From NCBI GenBank assembly GCA_029262115.1, contig JAJCZZ010000086.1, positions 1 to 54,894 of the forward strand: DNA of 54,894 nt. The letters run 5' to 3'. The stretch comes from Gemmatimonadota bacterium. Lineage in GTDB: Bacteria; Gemmatimonadota; Gemmatimonadetes; Longimicrobiales; Gaopeijiaceae. Both the position numbers and the translations under genes were made by a program. Below the pieces are notes generated by a model. The model searched no databases, had not been told where the DNA came from, and saw only the letters and a program-made list of their open reading frames with translations. Shown in pieces: positions 44,023 through 52,075 of this stretch; the first letter of the stretch is position 1, and each line of letters opens with the position of its first letter.

Positions 44023-45110
44023 GGAAAAGAAGTCGAGGGAAGACGATGACCACTGAGAGGAGGATGACGATGATGACGATGATGACGAAGACGTTCGGGC
44101 GAATGGCGACGCTGGCCCGGGCCGGGATGGCGCTCGCGGTGGTCGCGGGCCTCGGTTCTGCCCCCGTCCAGGCCCAGACTCTGATCGAGACGGAGCTCAG
44201 GCAACGGATCGACGCCGAAGGAGTCGAGGCGGGGATCTCTTGGTACCAGGAGCAGCAGGCCGATGACGAGACAGGAGCGTGGATCGGCGACGGCCCCGAT
44301 GCCTTGCTCGTCGTAGGCGACGAGCTTCGCGAAGAGGGTCGGGGACGCGACGTATTGGCACTGGGCCACATGGCCATCGAGCTCCACCCCGACGACGTGC
44401 GGCTACATCGACTCCACGGCGACGGCCACCTCCTGGTGGAGGAGACCCGTGAGGCTGTCCAGGCGTACCAGCGGGCCCTCGAGATCGACGAAGCCCACCA
44501 GCCGGCTCAGGACCGGTTGGCGGAGCTGTGGGGCGCGCCGGCTCCTCGGCCCCTGGGCGACCTGGTGGCCGAGGCGAATGATGAGGGGGGCTTTCTCGCC
44601 GCCCGCGACCGGTTCTTCGCGTTGAAGCGGGGCTTCGACCAGACCGGGGCGTACGATTTCTCGCCGTCGGGCGTCCTGTTCGAGGTGCGTCGACTCCTGG
44701 AAGAAGATCGGATGAACGATGCACTCCTCCTGGCGGAGGTCAATCGAGCGGTCAATCGTTATACCAGCACGACGTATCTCATGGCGGGTGAGGTGGGCCT
44801 GCTGGGGCCGGATCCCCTCTCCACGTCGTTCTCCTTCCGGGGGGCTCGGACCGTTCACGAGACCCTCGAGGAGCGAGGGAGAAGTCTACAGGAGTGGATG
44901 GCGGAGCTGCATGAACGCCAGCCAGCCGCGACGGAAGAGTCGTTGCGTGTGGAGATGGACCATGCCCGGGCCCACGTCGTGCGGGGTGAGGACGAACTCG
45001 CTCGAGACATCTACCGCCGGATCCTCGAGATTGACCCTACGCACCGGGAAGCCCGGGAAGGTCTCCGACTGGTGGGAGGCTCACCTCCCGACGTTGCCGG
45101 TGGCCGATAG
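44019..45110 (+). CDS. Exported TPR-repeat protein
   Basis: The 363-residue frame begins at GTG 44019. The true start may be one of several internal ATGs in the repetitive ATGACGATGATGACG stretch (44046-44093), which precedes a signal peptide ending VQAQ. The mature part has tetratricopeptide-like repeats: around residues 90-160 (ALGHMAIELHPDDVRLHRLHG, QAYQRALEIDEAHQPAQDRL) and again near the C-terminus (ARDIYRRILEIDPTHREAREG). TPR proteins scaffold complexes. As the last gene of the cluster it may link the permease and the HhH lipoprotein in the periplasm. 45111-45401 holds only the regulatory region of the next operon. Confidence 0.75.
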   Translation: MRKRSRGKTMTTERRMTMMTMMTKTFGRMATLARAGMALAVVAGLGSAPVQAQTLIETELRQRIDAEGVEAGISWYQEQQADDETGAWIGDGPDALLVVGDELREEGRGRDVLALGHMAIELHPDDVRLHRLHGDGHLLVEETREAVQAYQRALEIDEAHQPAQDRLAELWGAPAPRPLGDLVAEANDEGGFLAARDRFFALKRGFDQTGAYDFSPSGVLFEVRRLLEEDRMNDALLLAEVNRAVNRYTSTTYLMAGEVGLLGPDPLSTSFSFRGARTVHETLEERGRSLQEWMAELHERQPAATEESLRVEMDHARAHVVRGEDELARDIYRRILEIDPTHREAREGLRLVGGSPPDVAGGR

Positions 45111-45294
45111 GCCGCTGTCGAGGCCGCGTCAGTTCTGGTCGTTTCGGTCGGGGGCGGGGCCCGCAAGCTCCCGTCGTCGAACCGGACCCAGCCTGCGTCC
45201 TTCAGGTGGCCCATGGCGCTGGAGGCGAGACGGATGTTCGAGCGTGACCGTTCCTCGCTACGGACAAGCGACGGGGAGGGATTCCGTTGCCGTC

Positions 45295-45328
45295 TATCAT
45301 GGTGACTGATATATTCGTTACCATGATA
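45295..45328. promoter_or_regulatory. Perfect 9-bp inverted repeat upstream of second padR gene
   Basis: TATCATGGT (45295-45303) and ACCATGATA (45320-45328) are exact complements with a 16-bp AT-rich centre (ATATATT inside). The site lies about 75 bases before the PadR start. The arms differ from those upstream of the first PadR gene, so each regulator probably has its own operator. Confidence 0.55.
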
Positions 45329-45401
45329 CTTGCACACCTGCACCCCGCGCTCACCCGTGCACCAGGACGCCGGTGGCCAAGGGGCTTCTACAGAGGTGCC
45401 T

Positions 45402-45758
45402 ATGGCCGAGGATGAGAATGCGCAGGGGAATAGCCCGCTGACGCCGGCGGTCTTCCACACGCTCTTGGCCCTGGGGAGAGAGCCCATGCACGGGTACGCC
45501 ATCATGCGAGCCGCGGCGGAGGATTCCCAAGGAGCGGTCCGACTGGGCCCTGGCACTGTCTATGGGTCCTTGGACCGCATGGAGGATCTCGGGTTGGTGG
45601 AGGAACTCCCCGGGGAGGCGGCACGCCGTGGGGAAGACCGGCGCCGGAAGTACTACAGGATCACCGGTCGGGGCCGCGTCGCGTTGGAGCGCGAGGCGGG
45701 TCGGTTGACCCGTTTGGCCGAACTGGTGCGAGCCCAACGAATCGCGCCCGCCGGCTGA
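45402..45758 (+). CDS. PadR-family transcriptional regulator
   Basis: The 118-residue protein carries the PadR winged helix: FHTLLALGREPMHGYAIMRA, LGPGTVYGSLDRMEDLGLVEEL and the wing RRRKYYRITGRG. ATG at 45402, with GAGG upstream, is preferred over an in-frame start at 45330 whose extra residues show no family similarity. It lies 7 bases before the second ADOP permease, in the same operon. The strong inverted repeat at 45295-45328 is the likely autoregulatory operator. Confidence 0.92.
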   Translation: MAEDENAQGNSPLTPAVFHTLLALGREPMHGYAIMRAAAEDSQGAVRLGPGTVYGSLDRMEDLGLVEELPGEAARRGEDRRRKYYRITGRGRVALEREAGRLTRLAELVRAQRIAPAG

Positions 45759-45765
45759 CGGGGAC

Positions 45766-48507
45766 ATGCGTCTCCTCGTCTGGCTCAGTGGCGTCTTCGT
45801 GGGCGTTCTCCTGCGGGTCTACCCCGCACGATTCCGCCGGAGGTTCGATGGGGCGGTGAGGGCGGCGTTCGAGGACGATGTGGACAGGGCGGCAGGTCGG
45901 GGAGCAGCGGCTGTGCTTGGAGCGTGGGTGAGGATGCTCGGAGACGCGCTGCGCTCGGCGCCGGCTCAGTGGAACCGCGTGGGGCGGGACCACCGGACTT
46001 CGGGAGGGGGGATGAGGACGATGAGAATCGACGACGTGACGAGAGAGCTGGTCCACGCGGCACGGTCGCTGTGGAGCCGCCCACGATTTCTGACTGCGGC
46101 GGTCCTGACCCTCGGCCTTGGGATTGGGGCGGCAGCGGCAGTGTTCAGTGTGGTGAACGGAGTGCTCCTCCAGGGTCTTCCCTACGAGGACCCTGATCGC
46201 CTCGTCATGGTTTGGAATCGGCTGGAAGGCGAAGGGGAGAGGGTCCAGAACTCTGCACCCTCCTTCCTCGACTATCAGGCCGGCACCGAAGGCTTCGAAG
46301 GCTTCGCCGCGATCTCAACCGTGACTTCGAATCTCACGGGCGATGGGTATCCGGCCCTGGTCACGACCGCGGCGGTAACGCCGAACCTCTTCTCGATGCT
46401 GGGCGTCGAGGCCGCCCTGGGACGCGTTCTGCTGGAAGAGGATGCTGTGGCCACCGTGGACGGCGGCCAGGCCCCGGCCACTGCGTCGGGGCGGCTCGTT
46501 CTGAGCCACGACCTCTGGCAGTCCCGCTACGGGGGAAGCGGTGACGTGGTGGGCCGCACGGTGGGGCTCAACGGCCAGCCGGTGGAGATCGTCGGGGTCC
46601 TTCCTCCTGGTTTCCGGATCCACCTTCCGCCGGAAACAGGCGTCCCGCCCCGAGTGGACGGCTTCGTCGTGATGAACACCAGTCGGTTCGCCCGGCTCAC
46701 ACGGCGGGTTCACTGGGTCACCGTCCTGGCGAGACTCCAGCCCGGTGTCACCCTGGACCGGGCGCAGGATGAGATGAGCCGCCTGGCCGCCGAGGTCCGC
46801 TCCACCGACGAGTACCATGCCCGAGCGGGAGTCGAATTCGAGGTGGTGCCCCTGGAGGAGGACCTGGTCAGGGATGCCCGCTCAGTACTCTTCGCCTTCG
46901 CCGTGGCCGTCGGACTGGTCCTGTTGGTCGGCTGCTCCAACGTCGCGAATCTGGTGATCCTGCGGACCGCCGAGCGGGAGGGCGAACTGGCGGTGCGGAC
47001 GGCACTGGGCTCGGGCCGCGCCCGCCTCCTCTTGTCCCTCCTGATGGAGAGCGCGGTCCTGGGAGCGCTTGGATGCGGCCTGGGAATCCTGTTGGCACAC
47101 GGCGGGCTGGAAGTCCTTTCCACACTGTCAGCCGCCGACCTTCCGCGTATAGAAGAGGCAACCATGGACGGGCGTGTCCTCGGGTTTTCCCTCCTCCTTT
47201 CCATCGTCGCGGCCCTCGGCGTCGCCGCCGTCGCAACGCTCCAGTTCTCCTCGCCGGATCCGGCGGCGGCCCTCCAGAGGTCCAGGCGCGGGCGCGGTGG
47301 GGGCTCGTCTCGTGTCCGGTCCATCCTGGTGGTCGGACAGATCGCGTTTTCACTTGTCCTCCTCCTCGGCGCCAGCCTGACGCTCCGGACCGTGCGGGAG
47401 CTGCAAGCTGTGGACCCGGGCTTCGAGGCCGGCCCAGTGGAGACGTTCTCGGTGAGCCTTCCGTCGACGACCTACCAGCCGGATCGGGATGAGACGCAGC
47501 GGGCGTTCGCGGAGATCTCGGACCAACTCCAGATGATGCCTCGGGTGAGGCGTGTGTCCGCGGTCTCCGACTTCCCCCTTACCCCCGGCGACGAGTCCGG
47601 AGGATGGGCATTGGATGAGGGGGACGATGAGGCGTGGGACCTGAACCGCGCCTCCTATCGAGCAGTGCTGCCAGGATACCTGGAGATCATGGGGATCGAC
47701 CTGCTGGCAGGGCGGACGATCGAAGAGCAGGACGGGGAGTATGGCCGACCCGTGGCCGTGGTGGACGAGGCTCTGGCCGCCAGGGCTTGGGGCTCCGGCG
47801 ACGCCATTGGGCGAACACTCGTGATCCAGCGCTTCCGGGAGGACCAGCGCGGGTTCGAGCGAGTGCCGGCGGAGGTCGTGGGGATGGTGAGTCACGTACG
47901 CCAGGAGACCCTCGACGCGGAGGGCCTGCCAGGGGTCTATGTCCACCTTGTGCAGCGGTCGCGCCCAACCATGACCTTCGCCGTGGAGGCGGCCGGCGGA
48001 ACCGGAGGCCTGTCCCCGGACGAGGCCCGGACGATCGTGGCGGCCGTCGAGAGCGAAGCGGCGGTCCACGACTGGCGCCCCCTCAGATCCTACCTCGACG
48101 AGGCCCTGGCCCCGAGCCGCCTCGTCCTGTCCCTGACGACCGTATTCGCGGTTCTGGCCCTCGCCCTGGCGGTGGTCGGGCTCTTCGGAGTTGTCTCCTT
48201 CGCCGTCACGGCCCGTACCAGCGAGATCGGGCTCCGCATGGCGCTCGGTGCCCGTCGGGAAGATGTCGTGGCGCTCGTGGTAGGAGGCGGGGCACGCCTC
48301 GCGTTCCTCGGTGTGCTCGTTGGGGGAGGGATGGCCCTCGTCCTGGCCCGCGTGGTGCGCACTGAGCTCTATGGTGTGCCCTCCATGGATCTGGGGACCC
48401 TGGCAGCCGCAACGGGGGTCCTCCTGGCCTCAGCCCTGGCCGCCAGCCTCCTCCCCGCGCTGCGAGCCACCCGGATCCGTCCCCGCGACGCCATCAGCGG
48501 AGAGTAG
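45766..48507 (+). CDS. ADOP-type ABC transporter permease (MacB/FtsX)
   Basis: The 913-residue protein has the same ADOP plan as the permease at 40387. It has a short N-terminal cytoplasmic region (LLRVYPARFRRRFDGAVRAA), a first helix (AAVLTLGLGIGAAAAVFSVV), MacB cores (VVGRTVGLNGQPVEIVGVL) and two FtsX blocks. The first block is LVLLVGCSNVANLVILRTAE; the second is VVGLFGVVSFAVTARTSEIG. The protein ends ATRIRPRDAISGE. The two proteins are only loosely similar, so they are not a recent duplication. No ATPase partner is adjacent. The substrate is unknown; regulation by the preceding PadR gene is likely. Confidence 0.92.
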   Translation: MRLLVWLSGVFVGVLLRVYPARFRRRFDGAVRAAFEDDVDRAAGRGAAAVLGAWVRMLGDALRSAPAQWNRVGRDHRTSGGGMRTMRIDDVTRELVHAARSLWSRPRFLTAAVLTLGLGIGAAAAVFSVVNGVLLQGLPYEDPDRLVMVWNRLEGEGERVQNSAPSFLDYQAGTEGFEGFAAISTVTSNLTGDGYPALVTTAAVTPNLFSMLGVEAALGRVLLEEDAVATVDGGQAPATASGRLVLSHDLWQSRYGGSGDVVGRTVGLNGQPVEIVGVLPPGFRIHLPPETGVPPRVDGFVVMNTSRFARLTRRVHWVTVLARLQPGVTLDRAQDEMSRLAAEVRSTDEYHARAGVEFEVVPLEEDLVRDARSVLFAFAVAVGLVLLVGCSNVANLVILRTAEREGELAVRTALGSGRARLLLSLLMESAVLGALGCGLGILLAHGGLEVLSTLSAADLPRIEEATMDGRVLGFSLLLSIVAALGVAAVATLQFSSPDPAAALQRSRRGRGGGSSRVRSILVVGQIAFSLVLLLGASLTLRTVRELQAVDPGFEAGPVETFSVSLPSTTYQPDRDETQRAFAEISDQLQMMPRVRRVSAVSDFPLTPGDESGGWALDEGDDEAWDLNRASYRAVLPGYLEIMGIDLLAGRTIEEQDGEYGRPVAVVDEALAARAWGSGDAIGRTLVIQRFREDQRGFERVPAEVVGMVSHVRQETLDAEGLPGVYVHLVQRSRPTMTFAVEAAGGTGGLSPDEARTIVAAVESEAAVHDWRPLRSYLDEALAPSRLVLSLTTVFAVLALALAVVGLFGVVSFAVTARTSEIGLRMALGARREDVVALVVGGGARLAFLGVLVGGGMALVLARVVRTELYGVPSMDLGTLAAATGVLLASALAASLLPALRATRIRPRDAISGE

Positions 48508-50587
48508 GGATCGATCCTGCCGGCTGGCAGGGCGTCGCCGAGCCGCAGCGGAGGCCTTGGAGGGAGGATGTTGGGAATAGCACCGGTCTTGAGAACCGGC
48601 GGGCGCAAGCCCTCGTGGGTTCGGATCCCACCCCCTCCGTGAAGGCGGGCTCGGTAGTCTGCCCACGCCCGGCGGCGAGCGCCTTTCGCCGCGACAGCTC
48701 CCAAAGCCGCGCGCGTCTCCGCGCCGGAAGCAAGCCGGCGGTGGTCAGGCAAGCGACGAGGAGCGTGACGCCGACGGCGCCCAAGACGAGGGTGAGGACA
48801 TCTCTTTTCGCCCTTCGGGAAATCCAACCGGGGTGGGCGTGCTGAAGAGGACCAACGTGGTGAGGCGATTCGGCACAGCGCGAGGGAGGTCTGCGGTCGT
48901 GAGCGTGGGTATCCGGTGGGTCGGGCGAGCGTCGGTACGGGCGGATGCGCACGAGCGTCGAGATGATGCGCGGATGGGCGGCGGGTGCACAGGCGGCGGC
49001 TGAGCCCGGGTGCGGTGGTGTTTCAGGCGCTCCAGGTCCCGTCGTCTCCGGGGAGGCTCTGATCGAAGGGATCGGACCCCGGGGCCGCATCGCTCGCGTG
49101 TCCCATGGCGAAGGCGGATCGAGGGCGAGTAACTCGGTCTGCGGCGGGGCTCGTGCGGGCGCGACGGGCGGTGGATGCTCCGGGGTACGGAGGTGTCGGA
49201 GGATGGGCCGCACGACGGCCGGGTCGGTGAGGAACGCGAGGATGCGCATCTCACCGTGGCAACTCGGACACCGCAGGGGGTGGACCTCGTAGACACGGGC
49301 GAGGAGCTGGGCCCAGCGACGGCGAGGGCCGCGGTCGACCCCGTGGGCGCATGGGGCGTCGGGTACGGGGCGGTCGAGGTCGGGCCCGGAGCCGGGGTCG
49401 AGTTCGTCCACTTCGTCACGCCCGTAGCGCGTCACTTCCCTCCGCCACTTCGCGTTCGGGGCGAAGACCCCGTGGTAGCGGTGCCGGTGCACCCGCGGCG
49501 GAGGAATCAGGCGCGCGAGACGGTCGAGGAGTTCGAAGGGCGAGAGCCGGATCCGGGTGCGTCCGTCCCGAGCGGGCCGCGGCAGCTCGTAGACGAGCCG
49601 GGCGTCGGGCGAGCTCAGCGACCGCTTGGACGGCTCGGGGCGAAGGCGATGCAGCGCGAAGGGTGGGCGGGCACAGTACCGAAGCAGCCGCTCGAGCCCG
49701 GCCCGGTCGTGCGCTGCGATCCGCACCGACCCGTCGAGGCTGAAGCCGCCGGTACCCCGCCATGTGAGCATGTCGGCCGCGTCCGCTTCCAGCAGGAGCC
49801 CGCGACGGACGTACAGCCGCAAGATCCGCCGCTGCACGATCGGCGTGAGGGCCCGTGCGCGCTCCGCGTTCAGGTCAGCGGCAGGCCGAAATCGCAGCGG
49901 GGCGGCATCCTCGTCGTGGTCACGCGCGAACAGCCCATCGGTAACTGCGAGATGGAAATGAGGATGCGGATTCAGGGCCGAGCCGAAGCGGTGCAGGAAG
50001 GAGACGGCGCCCAGGCGGGCATCCTTGGGAAGGGGGCCGCGCACCGAGACCCGAAGCTCGCTGCGAACCGCCCGGAGCAGGATACGAAGCACCGCGCTCG
50101 CCAGCTCAGCGTCTCGCATGAGGTGCGGCCGCAGCCGCTTGGGCACGGACAGCACCCATTGCCGCATCGGTACGACCGGAACGACGCCGTCGCTCAGGTG
50201 TGCGGCGACCTCGGCCATGCGCCGGTTGGTGCACGAGGGGCAGACGCAGCGTCCCTTGCAGCTAAAGGCCACGAACCGCTCCTGGCGGCAGTCGTTGCAG
50301 CGCGCCCGAGCGAACCCGAACGCCAGGATCCCACAGGTGAGGTATCTCCGGAATTCGTGCTCAGTCCAGGGAGGGAGATGCGCCACCTCGTCCGCCTCGG
50401 CCATCGCGAGGTAGATCTCCAGGTGATGCTGGACGACCTGGTAGAGGGACGTCTCCTCCGGCCGCCGACGCCGGTAGACGGGGGACGGCGTGAAGCGGGA
50501 GCCTGACCGGTGGGGCCGCTCCGGGAGCGGTGGGCCACCGGAACGCGTCCAGCGGTGGGTGGGTCGGGACGGAGACCGGGGCAACAT
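48494..50587 (-). CDS. IS91-family HUH transposase (C-terminus reads through)
   Basis: The protein has an N-terminal zinc-binding domain (CNDCRQERFVAFSCKGRCVC, then PSCTNRR), the HUH motif NPHPHFHLAVTDGLF, a helical core and a C-terminal zinc motif PLRCPSCHGEMRILAFLTD. It is a Y2-type rolling-circle transposase. Compared with copy 1 the natural end should be near residue 505-510 (about 49060); a one-base shift there removes the stop. The frame then runs through the IS end, the permease fragment and the tRNA-like sequence to 48494, adding roughly 190 meaningless residues. The conserved part appears intact, so activity is possible but uncertain. Confidence 0.85.
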   Translation of the reverse strand: MLPRSPSRPTHRWTRSGGPPLPERPHRSGSRFTPSPVYRRRRPEETSLYQVVQHHLEIYLAMAEADEVAHLPPWTEHEFRRYLTCGILAFGFARARCNDCRQERFVAFSCKGRCVCPSCTNRRMAEVAAHLSDGVVPVVPMRQWVLSVPKRLRPHLMRDAELASAVLRILLRAVRSELRVSVRGPLPKDARLGAVSFLHRFGSALNPHPHFHLAVTDGLFARDHDEDAAPLRFRPAADLNAERARALTPIVQRRILRLYVRRGLLLEADAADMLTWRGTGGFSLDGSVRIAAHDRAGLERLLRYCARPPFALHRLRPEPSKRSLSSPDARLVYELPRPARDGRTRIRLSPFELLDRLARLIPPPRVHRHRYHGVFAPNAKWRREVTRYGRDEVDELDPGSGPDLDRPVPDAPCAHGVDRGPRRRWAQLLARVYEVHPLRCPSCHGEMRILAFLTDPAVVRPILRHLRTPEHPPPVAPARAPPQTELLALDPPSPWDTRAMRPRGPIPSIRASPETTGPGAPETPPHPGSAAACAPAAHPRIISTLVRIRPYRRSPDPPDTHAHDRRPPSRCAESPHHVGPLQHAHPGWISRRAKRDVLTLVLGAVGVTLLVACLTTAGLLPARRRARLWELSRRKALAAGRGQTTEPAFTEGVGSEPTRACARRFSRPVLFPTSSLQGLRCGSATPCQPAGSIPTLR
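48559..48639 (+). tRNA. tRNA-Ser(UGA)-like sequence with defective D-arm
   Basis: The acceptor arms GGAGGG (48559-48564) and CCCTCC (48633-48638) pair. The anticodon stem CCGGT/ACCGG encloses a 7-base loop CTTGAGA with anticodon TGA. A long variable arm GGGCGCAAGCCC and a T-arm GTGGG-TTCGGAT-CCCAC are present, as in bacterial tRNA-Ser. The D-arm is shortened and cannot fold normally (81 rather than about 88-90 bases), and no CCA is encoded. It is more likely a tRNA relic or insertion scar than a functional gene. Confidence 0.45.
48652..48808 (-). pseudogene. C-terminal fragment of an ADOP-like permease
   Basis: On the minus strand, directly against the end of IS91 copy 2, the translation DVLTLVLGAVGVTLLVACLT, then TAGLLPARRRARLWELSRRK, resembles the last helix and PARRAARVDPMxALR-type tail of ADOP permeases. 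Nothing upstream of the helix remains. It has the same strand as the truncated permease on the far side of the other IS91 copy. The match is short, so the assignment is tentative. Confidence 0.4.
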
Positions 50588-50641
50588 CCAGAACCGTCAC
50601 CGCCCGTATCGGGCGCTGGAATCGGCCTTCGGGACAACTCA
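48818..50641 (-). mobile_element. IS91-family insertion sequence, copy 2
   Basis: It shares both ends with copy 1: GGAAATCCAACCGGGGT at 48818-48834 and GGGACAAC near 50641. Its length is almost identical (about 1.82 kb) and its orientation is the same. The transposase frame is open through all conserved domains. Sequence divergence between the copies is clearly visible, so they are related elements rather than a very recent duplication. Together they bracket about 10.5 kb of permease genes. Confidence 0.85.
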
Positions 50642-50845
50642 CGGTGCATCGGCACACTGTGCCCGAACGGCTGCCCAGCTAGGTGCTGACTACCAGCGGC
50701 GTCGATTCTGGCACGGTAGCTCCGTTCCCCGGACCAAATCTCCTATGTGGAAAGATCTGAACGCTATTAGGAAAAGAATGAGCCTGGGTTCGGGGCTGGG
50801 CGCTCAGGTTGTCCGACCCGACCCTGTTCGACCCCTGTAGGGGAA

Positions 50846-51178
50846 TCAGCTCGCCGCTGTCACCGGACCGTCGCTCAGGGCCCTGGCCAGGTCCTTCCGT
50901 GCAGCGCCGAGCTTCAGGAGCGACTTGACCAGGAGGTCGATCGAGACGCTCGGATCGGCCGCTTCCATCTTGGCCACCCTCGACTGGCTCGATCCTACGA
51001 TCCGGGCCACCTGCGTCTGATTCAGGTGCCGCTCCAGGCGCCTGGCCCTGAGGTCCTGAGCCAGGGCCAGCTTCATCTCGATGAAGTCGGCCTCGGCATC
51101 CGACAGTTCGAGGAAGTCTCGCGCATCGCCGGTCTTCCATCCGGCGGCTTCGAGCTTCTTTCTGGTCTTGGTGTCCAT
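50846..51178 (-). CDS. XRE-family antitoxin (HigA-like)
   Basis: The 110-residue protein has a C-terminal XRE helix-turn-helix (RLERHLNQTQVARIVGSSQS, then RVAKMEAADPSVSIDLLVKSLLKLGA). The N-terminal region should contact the toxin. It follows the toxin gene by 11 bases, with a strong GAGGAGGAG ribosome site; toxin-first order is typical of HigBA. Together with the toxin it probably represses its own promoter at the inverted repeat 51540-51559. From 50642 to 50845 I see no gene. Confidence 0.88.
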   Translation of the reverse strand: MDTKTRKKLEAAGWKTGDARDFLELSDAEADFIEMKLALAQDLRARRLERHLNQTQVARIVGSSQSRVAKMEAADPSVSIDLLVKSLLKLGAARKDLARALSDGPVTAAS

Positions 51179-51189
51179 GGCTCTCCTCC

Positions 51190-51531
51190 TCAGCTGTCCC
51201 GGACGCTTCGGTAGACCCGAAGTCGTTCCCTACAGACCTCGATCACCCTCTTCGGTGTTGCCCGGGTCTTCTTCTTGAAGACCTCGAGAATCACGATGGC
51301 GTCCGCATCGACGTAGTACATGATTCTCCAGGTCACGTCCTGATCAACGATCCGGAGCTCGTGACACCCTCCCCCGACCGAGGCCATCGGCCGCGAATAA
51401 GGGAGGAAGAGCTTCTCGCCCTGTTGGAGCCGCCGAAGAAGGAAGCCCACTTCGAGCCGAGCTTCGTCGGAGAATGGAGGGGTCTTCACCTCTCCGGACA
51501 GCCACACCAGAATCTTGTCGTCTGGACTCAT
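51190..51531 (-). CDS. RelE/HigB-like toxin (Gp49 family)
   Basis: The 113-residue protein matches phage-derived Gp49-like/HigB toxins. Landmarks are EVGFLLRRLQQGEKLFLPYS, the core SVGGGCHELRIVDQDVTWRI and the C-terminal VILEVFKKKTRATPKRVIEV. The K-K-T...P pattern holds the basic catalytic residues of ribosome-dependent mRNA interferases. It is the first gene of the minus-strand pair with the XRE antitoxin. Its start is 8 bases from a perfect palindrome. Confidence 0.9.
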   Translation of the reverse strand: MSPDDKILVWLSGEVKTPPFSDEARLEVGFLLRRLQQGEKLFLPYSRPMASVGGGCHELRIVDQDVTWRIMYYVDADAIVILEVFKKKTRATPKRVIEVCRERLRVYRSVRDS

Positions 51532-51539
51532 GGAGTAGT

Positions 51540-51559
51540 ATATGTCACAAGCGACATAT
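51540..51559. promoter_or_regulatory. Palindromic operator candidate of the HigBA-like operon
   Basis: ATATGTC (51540-51546) and GACATAT (51553-51559) are perfect arms with a 6-bp centre. The site lies immediately upstream of the toxin ATG at 51531. XRE antitoxins bind such short palindromes for autoregulation. Confidence 0.6.
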
Positions 51560-51614
51560 GTTCCAGCGGGAGCGTTCGGTCAACCGGCTGAACTGGTGAG
51601 CGTGGCTCAACTTC

Positions 51615-51775
51615 CTATAACAGAATGTTGCCGGCTCCGCGGCCGCTTCGTGTCCGCTCCGGCCTACATGGCCCGACGCTCTTGTGGCGCGCGAACGAAG
51701 TGGCGCTCATTCTCCGGGAGGCGGCTTGTGAGCCCGCAGATGGTGGGCCACGTCGGCAACACAAGAACGTTATCT
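51615..51775. other. attC-like integron recombination site
   Basis: Outer boxes CTATAAC (51615-51621) and GTTATCT (51769-51775) enclose perfectly complementary inner boxes TGTTGCCG (51626-51633) and CGGCAACA (51754-51761). They are separated by unpaired spacers of 4 and 7 bases and a variable centre of about 120 bp. This R''-L''-L'-R' layout is the attC signature. It sits between two minus-strand toxin-antitoxin modules. The TTCCTATAAC end is shared with the site at 52520. Read on the minus strand, it follows the DUF4258/DUF2283 pair, as an attC follows its cassette gene. Confidence 0.55.
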
Positions 51776-51805
51776 GAAGTGAGCCTGCCGGCCGGCCGGT
51801 ACTTC

Positions 51806-52075
51806 TCAAGCGGCTTGGAGAGGACCGAGTTCAGTAGGATCGGGGCGACCCAGCCCCAAAGAGTCGAATACGCTCAGAATTGCCTCGACTCTGACCGCCC
51901 CTGGATTGACCACCTCGATACCCAGCGGCTCATCCGCATGATCGAAGTCGACGAGTAGGTCGTCGCCGATCTCCTCCGTGCGGACGGCTTTCTCGCCCGG
52001 ACGGTGCCGGAGGTAGATGTAGGCCGCGAACGGGCGACCCTTCCGGTACGTCACCTGGATCGACAAAGCATTCAT
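51806..52075 (-). CDS. DUF2283-like protein, partner of DUF4258 (putative antitoxin)
   Basis: The 89-residue protein has the DUF2283 pattern: YDxxxDxxYI-like AAYIYLRHRPGEKAVRTEEI, then DDLLVDFDHADEPLGIEVVN and a C-terminal L-x-L helix. DUF2283 genes are usually found right after DUF4258 genes and are considered the antitoxin half. The ATG overlaps the DUF4258 stop by 4 bases, so the two are translationally coupled. It ends 30 bases from the attC-like site. Confidence 0.8.
   Translation of the reverse strand: MNALSIQVTYRKGRPFAAYIYLRHRPGEKAVRTEEIGDDLLVDFDHADEPLGIEVVNPGAVRVEAILSVFDSLGLGRPDPTELGPLQAA

Noticed and set aside
48508-49060. C-terminal 190 residues of the IS91 copy 2 frame as a real protein domain
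   Set aside because: They translate the IS end, a permease fragment and the tRNA-like sequence; copy 1 stops much earlier.
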